Counted from the stretch's first letter, positions 42,301-50,367 are shown. The stretch: 64,000 nucleotides of DNA from Segatella copri (GCF_026015295.1 NZ_JAPDUW010000001.1:558001-622000), one strand, 5' to 3'. Made by a program: numbers and translations. Notes: a model not told the origin generated them from the letters alone.

Positions 42301-43295
42301 GCTCCGCCCTCACCTTACTCGACCTCACAAACTTCAATACAGCAAAGGTAGTGGATATGGGTGGTATGTTGATACTCTGCTCAGCCCTCACTACTATTTA
42401 TGTCAGCGATAAATTTGTTACAACAAACGTAACAGAAAGAGGAAGCATGTTCTATGGCTGCACCTCGCTCAAAGGCGCAATAGCTTATGATGAAAACAAG
42501 TTTGACGACACTTACGCCAACTATGAGACTGGCTACTTCAGCAAGTTGGTAGGTAAGAATGGCGACGAAAAGATTGGAGCATCAGGAGAAACTCTTACAG
42601 CAGCGAGTCTTGCTCTTGACGATGAAAAGGACTTCGTGGCTTACGAACCATTCACAGCTACAACAGCTACTTACAACCGCGAAATGAAGGCTGGCACCGC
42701 ATGGGCTACGCTCTGTCTGCCTTTCGAGGTGTCGCTTGCAGATAAGAACTTCCGTGCCTTCAAGCTTCTTTCGGCTAACGAGAGTACAAGCACCATTCAG
42801 CTCGAAGAGATTACGACAAGCATCACAGCAGGCACTCCTGTTATCATCAAGATGAACAACGGTGAGACCACTCTCAGCATCTCTGAAGCTAACAAGGAGA
42901 TTGCGCAAAAGGTAGTATCTGCTGCTGATGGTAACTATCAGCTCCAGGGCATCTATACCCAAAAGGTGTTCGACAAGGTTGCTGACAACAATTGCTACAT
43001 CGTGAAGGGCGACAAGCTGATGAACCCTACCAAGTTGTTGGAGAACACAAGCACAACACAGGTGGGCAGCAAGCCTTTCCGTGCTTACATGGTAGACAAC
43101 ACTTCATCATCTGCTGGAGCCAAGATGTTTAGCATCGCCATCGGTGACAGCACAACAGCCATCGACAGCCTCAACACCATTGCAGACGACAATGCCATAT
43201 ACTACGACCTGCAGGGCAATCGCCTCAACGCTCCTCAGAAGGGCATCAACATCGTAAAGCGTGGCAGCAAGACAATGAAAGTTATCATCAAATAA
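39381..43295 (+). CDS. Large BspA-type surface protein with three DUF285 repeat blocks
   Basis: A 1304-residue secreted protein. A long N-terminal signal (basic, then LFPLMLLTLLLLPTRMMAQ) leads to an F5/8-type-C-like domain (about residues 50-200). A Cys/His-rich segment follows (about 205-290, 'CSICHSTVKEY' and 'CNVCHKYF'). Three homologous blocks (about 293-518, 520-770, 778-1055) then carry DUF285/BspA LRRs of the form LDLSNFNTQNVTDMxxMFxxC. The C-terminal tail (YYDLQGNRLNAPQKGINIV, then KVIIK) resembles Bacteroidetes secretion tails. Each block starts KPxGAYDLNE and ends GYF. Likely role is adhesion to host or other bacteria. A small gene follows after 5 bases. Confidence 0.88.
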   Translation: MKKFTNQFNGSHADRINNGGGRFRRIALFPLMLLTLLLLPTRMMAQTDYDNTVTFTALEGNPLGISDAESYHKLFDGQKKEGNSTKWCCNFYSSAYVIFKASKAGIPVGYTITTGNDNSNWNGRNPKSWKLYGNNEGQNGNWTLIQEVNNDTKLQDVNCTSYDFTCEKGKTSYQYFKWEISAIQSGDVLQVGEFELKLQTCTHTNTDGSSALGDPIENVEATCTEHGYTTYKCSICHSTVKEYKTDELKKHTLTHHEATDAIKEHWLCNVCHKYFSDVDATQEVSYASLLYKGYAVFDGSTRTLTFRYGPSKPEGAYDLNEGTNSPAWEKQRANIEKVVFDASFANARPTSCYKWFWAFNNLAQIEGIEYLNTEKVTNMDWMFSGYSNLPSLDLSNFDTRNVTSMRGMFNACKGIGSLDLSNFNTQNVTDMCCMFWTCSELTSLDLTNFDTQNVKDMSAMFIDCSNLTTIYVGDKFVTTNVSNGSNMFAGCEKLKNYDRSKTNHNYANCGTDGYFTPGCGYAEFDNATETLTFRYKGFKPEGAYDLNEGTNSPTWAKHAANIKKVVFAASFAKARPTSCYNWFRYCEKLTQIEGIEHLNTEEVTDMSWMFMGCKALASLDVTHFNTAKVTDMGVMFNSCSSLTSLDVSNFNTAKVTDMYTMFHCCSSLKTLDLTNFNTANVTDLGYMFEGCSSLKTLDLTNFNTEKVTSIIGMFHDCSSLTTIYVSDKFITTNVTRGNIVFDGCTALKGAIDYDANKTDCTYANYTNGYFTPKGGFQAYAVFDADNSTLTFGYGAKPAGAYDLNEKPSYPGWVAIRNNIKKVVFDASFAKARPTSCYYWFSGCDMLTQIEGIEHLNTEEVTDMSWMFMDCRGLTSLDVSHFNTQKVTNLEHMFNRCSGLTSLDVSSFNTENVTNMTCIFLGCSGLTSLDVSHFNTKKVTDMSCMFYECGKLTSLDVSHFNTGNVTDMSFMFFNCSALTLLDLTNFNTAKVVDMGGMLILCSALTTIYVSDKFVTTNVTERGSMFYGCTSLKGAIAYDENKFDDTYANYETGYFSKLVGKNGDEKIGASGETLTAASLALDDEKDFVAYEPFTATTATYNREMKAGTAWATLCLPFEVSLADKNFRAFKLLSANESTSTIQLEEITTSITAGTPVIIKMNNGETTLSISEANKEIAQKVVSAADGNYQLQGIYTQKVFDKVADNNCYIVKGDKLMNPTKLLENTSTTQVGSKPFRAYMVDNTSSSAGAKMFSIAIGDSTTAIDSLNTIADDNAIYYDLQGNRLNAPQKGINIVKRGSKTMKVIIK

Positions 43296-43300
43296 AAAAA

Positions 43301-43471
43301 ATGAGAATTATGAAAAAGAAAGAATATATAAAGCCAGAACTGAATGTTTACCAAATGGAGACTACATCTATCCTCGCTGGCTCTGAAATAGTGAAAGCAA
43401 AGGAAGAGGATTATAGCGAAGGATCGGTTAGTGACTATCGCGATGCAAGTGGCAGCATTTGGGCTGATTAA
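43301..43471 (+). CDS. 56-residue small protein downstream of the BspA-like gene
   Basis: ATG 43301 encodes MRIMKKKEYIKPELNVYQME followed by TTSILAGSEIV and an acidic/Ser tail ending SGSIWAD. I recall abundant small proteins of this kind in Prevotella: a basic start, the 'KPE...VYxMETTSILAGS' core and a variable polar tail. Their function is unknown. It begins 5 bases after the BspA-like stop and ends before a hairpin, so it is translated from the same message. The leader-like core before AGS might be a processing site, but this is a guess. Confidence 0.6.
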   Translation: MRIMKKKEYIKPELNVYQMETTSILAGSEIVKAKEEDYSEGSVSDYRDASGSIWAD

Positions 43472-43495
43472 AAAGCCTCACCCCCAATAATAATG

Positions 43496-43525
43496 ATACC
43501 CCATGGCATGAGTGCCATGGGGTAT
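43496..43525. terminator. Hairpin between convergent units
   Basis: ATACCCCATGGCA and TGCCATGGGGTAT are perfect 13-bp arms with a TGAG loop. It lies between the small gene at 43301 and the convergent toxin gene. It has no long T-tract. Confidence 0.65.
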
Positions 43526-43547
43526 TCTCCTTCATAAGCTCTTTCCT

Positions 43548-43877
43548 TTATAGTTTTCTTTTGAATTGTCTGATCAAATATCTAGGACTTCTTCTCATAT
43601 CCCATAAGTCTACGAAAATGACGAGGTCGTTGGCTTCATCGTAGCGGTAGATAATCTTCCAATTCTCCTTGATAATCGCACTATGGTAAGGGCGGTGGAA
43701 TCGCTTAAGCAATGGCTCTCTGGGTGAAGAAAGAGGATGTTTGCAAAGTCTGTTTATTATTGCTTGCAAGCTTTCGTCAAATCTTTGAACGCAAAGTCGA
43801 CCAAAGTTTTGATAACTATAGTCGGTTGTTTCTTTATAAATTTGAAGAAAGCTATTGCGTAGTGTTACTTTAGCCAT
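43548..43877 (-). CDS. RelE/ParE-family toxin
   Basis: A 109-residue protein with the ParE/RelE pattern: LRNSFLQIYKETTDYSYQNF, LLKRFHRPYHSAIIKENWKI (with IYRYDEANDLVIFVDLWDMR following) and RRSPRYL at the end. It overlaps the upstream gene by 13 bases, so the pair is coupled. Second toxin-antitoxin module in 6 kb. Confidence 0.8.
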   Translation of the reverse strand: MAKVTLRNSFLQIYKETTDYSYQNFGRLCVQRFDESLQAIINRLCKHPLSSPREPLLKRFHRPYHSAIIKENWKIIYRYDEANDLVIFVDLWDMRRSPRYLIRQFKRKL

Positions 43878-44152
43878 GTTCGTTCTTCGTTTAGTTTATT
43901 GAAAAACTCTTCTACACTATAGCTAATGCCTGTCCTTTCATACTCCGCCTCAATAGCTTCAATCCTAGCCACGGCTTCTTCTTCATTAGCCGGATGCCAG
44001 CCAACAGGAATCTTGTTCCAGTCAATATCTTCTTCTGCACATTCATCCTCGGGAAGTGCTATGGCGGCATTTCCGTGATAGGCTGGTGCAGGCTCTGCTG
44101 CGAAAGCTGCATCTTTCTGCTCTTCTGGCAATGTATATCTTTTCTCTTTCAT
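43865..44152 (-). CDS. Probable antitoxin partner
   Basis: From ATG 44152 the protein has 95 residues and is very acidic, starting MKEKRYTLPEEQKDAAFA and ending SYSVEEFFNKLNEERTWLK. The longer frame from 44296 is unlikely because a TAAATTTG -7 element (44183-44176, minus) and the hemL terminator fall inside it. Antitoxin role is inferred from acidity, size and overlap with the RelE/ParE-like gene. Family is not recognised. Confidence 0.65.
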   Translation of the reverse strand: MKEKRYTLPEEQKDAAFAAEPAPAYHGNAAIALPEDECAEEDIDWNKIPVGWHPANEEEAVARIEAIEAEYERTGISYSVEEFFNKLNEERTWLK

Positions 44153-44291
44153 AAGCTTGCGTATTTTATCTGCTGCAAATTTACGATTATTATCTGAATC
44201 ATGCAAGAAAAATGGGAGAAATGTTTTATAAAGTATCTTATAATCAAGGTTTTTGTTCTTTGTTGGGCTTGGGGACGGTACTGAAAAAAAA

Positions 44292-44328
44292 GTCACAATA
44301 CCTAGCTGATAGAGCTGGGTATTGTGAC
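44292..44328 (-). terminator. Intrinsic terminator of the siroheme/sulfite reductase operon
   Basis: GTCACAATACCTAGCT and AGCTGGGTATTGTGAC form a 16-bp stem (one G-T pair), followed on the minus strand by a run of 8 T. It lies 22 bases past the hemL stop and closes operon 2. Confidence 0.9.
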
Positions 44329-44349
44329 TTTGCTTTTTGTTATATGTGT

Positions 44350-45624
44350 TTATTCGATACTCTCTTCTATCGACTTCAATACGTAGTCGAGTATCTCATC
44401 GGTGTGGCAGAGGGAGATGAAGTTGCCCTCAAACTGCGATGGACTTACGTAGATGCCACGGTCCAGCATGTTGCGGAAATAGCGGGCGAAACGTTCCTGG
44501 TCGCTCTTCTTCGTGTCCTGGAAGTTGCGGACAGGCTGGTCGTTGAAGAACATCGTGAACATCGTGCCCACGTGGTTCACCTGGATGCCCTTGCCTTCTA
44601 CTATCTTCTCAAGACGGGAGAGGAAGCGGTTGCTGCGCTCTTCCAGGAGTTCGTAAACACCCGGTTCGCCCAACTGCTTCAAGGTTTCATAACCGGCTGC
44701 CATTGCTACTGGGTTACCACTCAGGGTGCCTGCCTGATAAACTGGACCTTCTGGAGCCAGAACGCTCATGATGTCGGCTCTACCTCCGAAGGCTGCGGCA
44801 GGGAAGCCGCCACCAACTATCTTTCCAACGGTAGTCATATCCGGAGTGATGCCGAATCGCTTCTGGGCACCGCCATAAGAGAGACGGAAACCGGTGATGA
44901 CTTCATCGAAGATCAGGATGGCGCCATGCTCCCGGGTTACCTTGCGGGTTGCCTCGATAAACTCACGGGTTGGAGGAACCACACCCATGTTGCAGGCTAC
45001 CGGTTCGATGATGAGCGCAGCTACCTTGTCGCCATTCTCGGCGAAATACTTCTCCAAAGCCTCGGTATCATTGTAGGGCAGTACCACGGTGTATTGGGTG
45101 AAACCGGCTGGTACTCCGGCTGATGATGCATTGTTGAGCTTGGCTACGGCAGATCCGGCGCTTACCAGAAGATGGTCGGCATGACCATGATAGCAGCCCT
45201 CGAACTTAACGAGGATGTCGCGACCGGTGAAACCGCGAGCCACACGGATGGCTGACATGGTAGCCTCGGTTCCGCTGTTAACGAAGCGCAGGCGCTCCAT
45301 CGATGGGAAGGATTCTCTTACTTTCTCGGCAAGGGTGGTTTCGGCAAGGGTAGGGATGCCGAAGCTGCTTCCGTGGAAGATGGCATCGGATGCTGCCTTG
45401 CTCACCTTGTCGTTGTTGTGACCTAGAATAAAGACGCCCCATGACATGCAGAAATCGATAAACTTGTTGTCATCGATATCGTAGATGTATGGACCCTTGG
45501 CGTCACGGACGAAGAGCGGGGTGGTTCCTACGCTCTTCAGAGCTCTTACTGGCGAATTTACTCCGCCAGGTATTATCTGTTTTGCCTGCTCGAAAGCGGC
45601 GGCTGAGTTCTTTCTTTCTTTCAT
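44350..45624 (-). CDS. hemL: Glutamate-1-semialdehyde 2,1-aminomutase
   Basis: A PLP-dependent class III aminotransferase of 424 residues. Motifs are 'FVNSGTEATMSAIRVARGFT', 'IFDEVITGFR' and the PLP lysine in TTVGKIVGGGFPAAAFGG. It converts glutamate-1-semialdehyde (from HemA) to 5-aminolevulinate. Last gene of operon 2. The 118-base gap from hemB holds a small hairpin (CCAGCGAT/ATCGCTGG, 45651-45669) and a polypyrimidine run. Confidence 0.95.
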   Translation of the reverse strand: MKERKNSAAAFEQAKQIIPGGVNSPVRALKSVGTTPLFVRDAKGPYIYDIDDNKFIDFCMSWGVFILGHNNDKVSKAASDAIFHGSSFGIPTLAETTLAEKVRESFPSMERLRFVNSGTEATMSAIRVARGFTGRDILVKFEGCYHGHADHLLVSAGSAVAKLNNASSAGVPAGFTQYTVVLPYNDTEALEKYFAENGDKVAALIIEPVACNMGVVPPTREFIEATRKVTREHGAILIFDEVITGFRLSYGGAQKRFGITPDMTTVGKIVGGGFPAAAFGGRADIMSVLAPEGPVYQAGTLSGNPVAMAAGYETLKQLGEPGVYELLEERSNRFLSRLEKIVEGKGIQVNHVGTMFTMFFNDQPVRNFQDTKKSDQERFARYFRNMLDRGIYVSPSQFEGNFISLCHTDEILDYVLKSIEESIE

Positions 45625-45650
45625 GTTCTTGGTTCTTTTTAGGAGGGGGA

Positions 45651-45669
45651 CCAGCGATGGAATCGCTGG
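45651..45669. repeat. Small hairpin in the hemB-hemL gap
   Basis: CCAGCGAT and ATCGCTGG are perfect 8-bp arms around GGA, followed by a long pyrimidine-rich stretch. Possibly an attenuating or processing site. Confidence 0.45.
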
Positions 45670-45742
45670 GAACGGGGACGAGAGGGGGACTTGGTTCTCC
45701 TGCTTTCTTCCTTCTTCTTCCTTTTTCTTTTTCTCTTTCCTT

Positions 45743-46738
45743 TTATCCTATTTCGAGATGCCATTCTTCTGCTTTTTCAATAATCTCCTTGGCATAATAG
45801 GTGATGATGTACTGGGCACCGGCACGCTTGATGGCGATGAGGCTCTCGAATGCTACACGGCTCTCATCCAGATAACCGAGCTTGGCGGCTGCCTTCAGCA
45901 TCGAATACTCGCCACTTACCTGATAGGCTACCATCGGGATGTTAGGGAACTTCTCTACGCCGCGGGCTATCATGTCGAGATATGGCATCGCTGGCTTCAC
46001 CATCGTCCAGTCGGCTCCTTCTTCTATATCGGCTGCAATTTCATCAAGACCCTGGTCGTGGGTGCGGAAGTCCATCTGGTAGCTCTTTCTGTCTCCGAAA
46101 CTTGGAGCTGAATCGGCAGCATCTCTGAAAGGACCATAGAAGGCTGAGGCGTATTTCGCAGAATATGCCAATACCTTGCATTGCTTGTCGAGACCACCTT
46201 CGCGAAGACGGTTCTTGATGGCTTCTACCTGTCCGTCCATCATGGCTGATGGAGCTACGAAGTCGGCACCAGCCTTGGCATGAACGTAGGCTTCCTCGGC
46301 GAGCAATGGGAGGGTGGAATCGTTATCTACATCGTGATGATGCAGGAGTCCGCAATGACCATGACTGGTGTATTCGCAGAGGCAGACGTCGGTGAAGACG
46401 ATGATTTCCTTGCCAAACTCAGCCTTGATGGCTTTTACGGCACGGGCGATGAGGGCATCATCGGCATAGGCAGCGCTGCCTCGTTCATCCTTCTGCTCAT
46501 CAGGAATCACTCCGAAGAGGAGCACCTTGTTGATGCCGAGGTTCTTGATTTCTTCGATGTCCTTCAGAAGGGTATCGATGCTGAAGCGATAGATGCCTGG
46601 CATGGTGGAAATCTCTTCCTTCTGGTATTCTCCCTCTACTACGAAGTAAGGGTAGATGAAGTCTGCGGCACTCAATGATACATCGGCATACTTGTCGCGA
46701 GTAGCCTGGTCTTTACGTAATTCTCTAAATCTTTTCAT
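45743..46738 (-). CDS. hemB: Delta-aminolevulinic acid dehydratase (porphobilinogen synthase)
   Basis: 331 residues. The metal-binding CLCEYTSHGHCG loop (Zn type), the first Schiff-base lysine region 'CKVLAYSAKYASAFYGPFRDAA' (shown in part) and the second in VKPAMPYLDM are visible. It condenses two 5-aminolevulinates. Operon 2, 18 bases after the HemC-SUMT-HemD gene. Confidence 0.95.
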   Translation of the reverse strand: MKRFRELRKDQATRDKYADVSLSAADFIYPYFVVEGEYQKEEISTMPGIYRFSIDTLLKDIEEIKNLGINKVLLFGVIPDEQKDERGSAAYADDALIARAVKAIKAEFGKEIIVFTDVCLCEYTSHGHCGLLHHHDVDNDSTLPLLAEEAYVHAKAGADFVAPSAMMDGQVEAIKNRLREGGLDKQCKVLAYSAKYASAFYGPFRDAADSAPSFGDRKSYQMDFRTHDQGLDEIAADIEEGADWTMVKPAMPYLDMIARGVEKFPNIPMVAYQVSGEYSMLKAAAKLGYLDESRVAFESLIAIKRAGAQYIITYYAKEIIEKAEEWHLEIG

Positions 46739-46756
46739 ATCTATGTCTGTTTTATA

Positions 46757-48892
46757 TTATTTATTCAATACTTCTTCCAGATGCGCCTGGGTGATAGGAC
46801 CACGGGTGATGAACTCGGTGTTCTCAGGCAACTTGCCATACAGCTTGATGAAGTTGTCGATGGTAGAAGGCGATGTGAAGACAATGCGCTTGTAATGGTT
46901 GAGATTCACACGGCGCGGATTCTTCGGGAGTTCATTGTTGTAAACAACGGCGCTTAGCACGTTGAAACCTAATTTCTGCAAAGCCAAAGGAATATCTTCT
47001 GGTGATAGGGATGAATGAGGATAGAAAACTAATCTATTTTCATACCGATACACGAAGTCTGCTAACTCGTGATCATAATTATCTAAATCCATCTTTTCAA
47101 ACAATTCATAAGAATGCTCGTATTGTGGTCTTGCAGCATCAAGTCTTTCTTTCTCTTTTTTGAACCATTCTATCACCCCATAGCGATTGTCTTGCTCTAC
47201 CTGTATAACATCTTTGACGCCAGCCTTATGTAAAGCCTCTGTTGTAGTGTCACCAATGGAGATAAACACATGCTCTTCTTGCTCTTTGAGTATCAAATCG
47301 TAGTAATCAAGTGTTGCTTGAACGCCATATTGGCTTGTAAAGATATAATATAAAGCTTGACTTTCATCCCACTCACAATACTCGGTAAAACTTTTTCCAT
47401 CGTAATGCTCACAATAATTATCTTCGAGGATTTTCGTAAAATAACTTGGGTGATAACTAATCTCTATCAGCGGCGTATAGGTGTAATCTGCCTTGCGCTT
47501 CTCTATGGCAGGAAGTGTACCTGTATAGAGGGTTGGCTTGATGTCTGATGCCTGATGATGCTTCAATCCTGCCACGTAGCCGATGAGGGCGATGAGAGGG
47601 GTTGGGAGATTCTGCATCTCGCCGTTTCTCAGATTCCAGAGGGTGGTCTCGAAGGTCTGTTCATCGGGGCGGCTCACGTTGTAGGTGAGGAGCACAGGGG
47701 TATTGAATGCCCAGCCTTCCTTGTCGATGAGCTGGGTAGCGATGGTCTGCAGCTGTTTGGCACCCATATAATATACCAGGGTTTCTGCATCGGGAGTTAC
47801 GGGTTGCGGAGTATGACCGCTGACCAGGGCAACGCTTGATGAGAAGTCGCGATGGGTGAGACTGATTTTCTGGGATGCGGCAAGGGCTGAGGCTGTGGTG
47901 ATGCCTGGGATGACATTCACTTTTATCAGATTACTCTCCAGGTATTCGATTTCCTCGCTGCCGTGAGCGAAGATCATCGGGTCGCCACCTTTCAGACGAA
48001 CCACGTTCTTTCCCTCTCGTGCCGCATCGAGCAGAAGACGGTTGATGTCTGCCTGCTCCTTGTGATGATAGCCGGCACGCTTGCCCACGTAGATCTTCTC
48101 GGCTTTCTTATCTGCCAGATAGGAATCGTCGATGAGGTCATCGTAGAAGATGATGTCGGCGGCATCAATGGCTTTCGCTGCCTTGATGGTAAGGAGGTCC
48201 GGTTCGCCGGGACCAAAGCCGACGAGGGATACGGAACCTTGCTTATCGAGGATGCTCTTAGAAGCGAATGCCTGCTTCAAGTCTTGGCTTCCTTTCTTAG
48301 CTGTGACGGCAAGGAATCCTTGAAGAGGATGGGTTGGGAAAGGAAGCACTTCGGCGATTTCATCCTCCATGCCGAGTCGCTTCAGAGCACAGGTGGCAAC
48401 GATGGCAGCATCGTATTTGCCATCTTTCACCTGCTGAACTCTTTCTTCAATACAACCACGTATTCCTTTGATTGTCAGGTCTGGACGTAATTCGTTTAAA
48501 CCTTTCTTGCGGAGCGGACTGCTGGTTCCGATGATACTTCCGGCAGGGAGTTCTGCCAGTTTCTTGTGGTCTCTGCTTACGAGCGAATCGGTGGTGTCGA
48601 AAGCAGGGAAGAGGGCGATGACTTCGATATCCTCAGGCAGAGGATAGGGCAGGTCTTTCGCCGAATGGATGGCGATGTCGGCATCTCCCTGACGGATGGC
48701 ATCGTCGAGTTCTCTCGTAAAGATATCAGCAGGAGCTTCACCATTCAGGAGTGAAATCTGCTGGTTCTTGTCGCCGTAAGATTCCAGGTATTTGATCTCG
48801 TAGGCGAGTTCCGGGAAGTTCTTGAAAACCTCCTCTACTTGCAGTCGGGAGAGACGACTGCCTCTTGCAATAACTCTAATCTTTTTATTCAT
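46757..48892 (-). CDS. Fused HemC-like / uroporphyrinogen-III methyltransferase / HemD-like protein
   Basis: Three parts in one 711-residue chain. Residues 1-215 are hydroxymethylbilane synthase domains 1 and 2 (IARGSRLSRLQVEEV, IAIHSAKDLPYPLPEDIE, IIGTSSPLRKKGL, IKGIRGCIEERV). The C-terminal domain that carries the dipyrromethane cofactor Cys is missing. Residues 218-455 are a SUMT/CobA domain (LVGFGPGEPDLLTIKAAKAI, VRLKGGDPMIF). Residues about 470-711 are HemD-like (ending RGPITQAHLEEVLNK). One protein could thus link porphobilinogen to precorrin-2 for siroheme. The stretch 46970-47465 is visibly more AT-rich than the rest. HemC activity is uncertain because of the missing domain and the Asn-to-Cys change in IRGC. 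Confidence 0.82.
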   Translation of the reverse strand: MNKKIRVIARGSRLSRLQVEEVFKNFPELAYEIKYLESYGDKNQQISLLNGEAPADIFTRELDDAIRQGDADIAIHSAKDLPYPLPEDIEVIALFPAFDTTDSLVSRDHKKLAELPAGSIIGTSSPLRKKGLNELRPDLTIKGIRGCIEERVQQVKDGKYDAAIVATCALKRLGMEDEIAEVLPFPTHPLQGFLAVTAKKGSQDLKQAFASKSILDKQGSVSLVGFGPGEPDLLTIKAAKAIDAADIIFYDDLIDDSYLADKKAEKIYVGKRAGYHHKEQADINRLLLDAAREGKNVVRLKGGDPMIFAHGSEEIEYLESNLIKVNVIPGITTASALAASQKISLTHRDFSSSVALVSGHTPQPVTPDAETLVYYMGAKQLQTIATQLIDKEGWAFNTPVLLTYNVSRPDEQTFETTLWNLRNGEMQNLPTPLIALIGYVAGLKHHQASDIKPTLYTGTLPAIEKRKADYTYTPLIEISYHPSYFTKILEDNYCEHYDGKSFTEYCEWDESQALYYIFTSQYGVQATLDYYDLILKEQEEHVFISIGDTTTEALHKAGVKDVIQVEQDNRYGVIEWFKKEKERLDAARPQYEHSYELFEKMDLDNYDHELADFVYRYENRLVFYPHSSLSPEDIPLALQKLGFNVLSAVVYNNELPKNPRRVNLNHYKRIVFTSPSTIDNFIKLYGKLPENTEFITRGPITQAHLEEVLNK

Positions 48893-48929
48893 CTTTTAAA
48901 AATGTCGGTTAAGTTTATGAATAAAATTA

Positions 48930-49916
48930 TTATGAAATATATTTCTTTCTCCTTTCCAAAGCCTCCTGCATCTCCTGAATCTCTTCTTCGATGATGGCTT
49001 CTGCTTTCTCCACTTCGGCTCCTCTCACTTCGATGTTCTCACGCACTTTCTTCTCCACGTCTCTGATGTTGTAGAGCTGGACGTTGGGGAGTTCGCTGAG
49101 GCGGGAATCGATGTCGCGAGGGAAGGCGAGGTCGATGGCGAGCAGGCGTTTCTGCTCCGGGATGTCTTCCTTGCGGATGATGAGATGAGGGGCTGAGGTG
49201 GCGCTGATGAGGATATCCGTTTGTGCCAGGAACTCCTGCTTCTCATCCAGCGTATATACCTTGATACCGAGCGGATCGGCAAGGTAATGTGCCTTGATCT
49301 GACTGCGGTTGGCGAGGAACACCATCTTGGCTCCTTTGTTCTGGAGGAACTTCAGAATGTCGGCAGTCAGTTTGTTGACACCGATAATCGTGATTCTCGC
49401 GTTCCTTAAATCTACATTCCCGAAAGATTCAATAATCTCGAGGGCTGCAAGACTGTGGGATACGGCACCATGAGAAATCTCGGTTTCATTGCGAACCCGC
49501 TTGCCAACCTGCAATGCGCTTTGGAAAAGGCGATGGAGTTCGGCGGTCAACGGGCGCTGCGCCTTGGCGGTATAGTATGCTTCCTTTACCTGTCCCTGAA
49601 CGGCTCTTTCGCCAACGATGGCTGATTCCAAGCCCGATACCACACGGAAGAGATGGCGGGCTACCTCATCGGGAACTTCGCCTTCGCCGTAGTATATCTC
49701 GCTGCGGTTGCACGTCTTCAGGAAGATATAAGGAACTTCCTCATCGGGCTGGTTGCTGATATAAACATGATGGGGAATTCTGTTTGTCTTGTTGATATGA
49801 CTTCCTTGTATTTCCAAGAGTGTATCTTGTAGAAAATCATCGAAGACTCTTTCCTGCTCCTTGATGTCGGTTCCTTCAGCGAACTGGCTTTGGTCAATCG
49901 ATTTGTAATGTATCAT
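48930..49916 (-). CDS. hemA: Glutamyl-tRNA reductase, short form
   Basis: The catalytic Cys is in FLKTCNRSEIYYGEGE (about residue 69), and a Rossmann domain reads ARITIIGVNKLTADILKFLQ. At 328 residues it ends just after the helical spine (EEEIQEMQEALERRKKYIS) and lacks the about 90-residue C-terminal dimerisation domain usual in HemA of about 420. It makes glutamate-1-semialdehyde from Glu-tRNA. Its start overlaps the upstream CysG/Met8-like gene by 23 bases. Confidence 0.88.
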   Translation of the reverse strand: MIHYKSIDQSQFAEGTDIKEQERVFDDFLQDTLLEIQGSHINKTNRIPHHVYISNQPDEEVPYIFLKTCNRSEIYYGEGEVPDEVARHLFRVVSGLESAIVGERAVQGQVKEAYYTAKAQRPLTAELHRLFQSALQVGKRVRNETEISHGAVSHSLAALEIIESFGNVDLRNARITIIGVNKLTADILKFLQNKGAKMVFLANRSQIKAHYLADPLGIKVYTLDEKQEFLAQTDILISATSAPHLIIRKEDIPEQKRLLAIDLAFPRDIDSRLSELPNVQLYNIRDVEKKVRENIEVRGAEVEKAEAIIEEEIQEMQEALERRKKYIS

Positions 49917-50349
49917 TTTCTATCAACTCTTTTATTCTGTTTCTTACTCGGATGCTTCGTTTCACATCCCTCGAATCGCTTCCCACGGCAATGGTGAGGT
50001 TGTCGTTGCGATAGATGGCGGGCGAGATGAAATCACACTGTGCCGGATCATCGCAGACACTGGTCAGGATATGCCGTTCGGCTGCGAGCTGTTTGATCTG
50101 ATGGTTCAACTCATGGTCGCCCGTACAGACGAAGAGGAGTTGCACGCCATCCAGGTCGCTCGGCTCGAAAGCCTTCTCTTTTGTTTGGAAGGGTAGTGCC
50201 TTGAGCTCATCTGTAATCTCTGGTGCCACCACCATAGCTTGGTCGGTGAAACGGGCGAGAATCTGAGCCTTGTGGGTCGCTACCTTCCCTCCGCCAACGA
50301 TAAGTATGTTGGCGGAGACGATTTTAATCGTTATTGGAAGATAGTCCAT
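49894..50349 (-). CDS. Precorrin-2 dehydrogenase / sirohydrochlorin ferrochelatase N-terminal domain (CysG-N/Met8-like)
   Basis: A Rossmann fold with 'NILIVGGGKVATHKAQILARF' and 'SVCDDPAQCDFISPAIYRND'. It makes the last steps of siroheme: NAD-dependent oxidation of precorrin-2 and possibly iron insertion. At 151 residues it is short; the C-terminal dimerisation domain is missing. It lies 18 bases after the sulfite reductase gene, which needs siroheme. Confidence 0.88.
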   Translation of the reverse strand: MDYLPITIKIVSANILIVGGGKVATHKAQILARFTDQAMVVAPEITDELKALPFQTKEKAFEPSDLDGVQLLFVCTGDHELNHQIKQLAAERHILTSVCDDPAQCDFISPAIYRNDNLTIAVGSDSRDVKRSIRVRNRIKELIENDTLQID

Positions 50350-50367
50350 TTAGACATAGATTGAATT

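Noticed and set aside
43496..43525. Mobile-element end
   Set aside because: A 13-bp hairpin with a 4-base loop between convergent genes is more simply a terminator-like hairpin; I see no transposase or target duplication.
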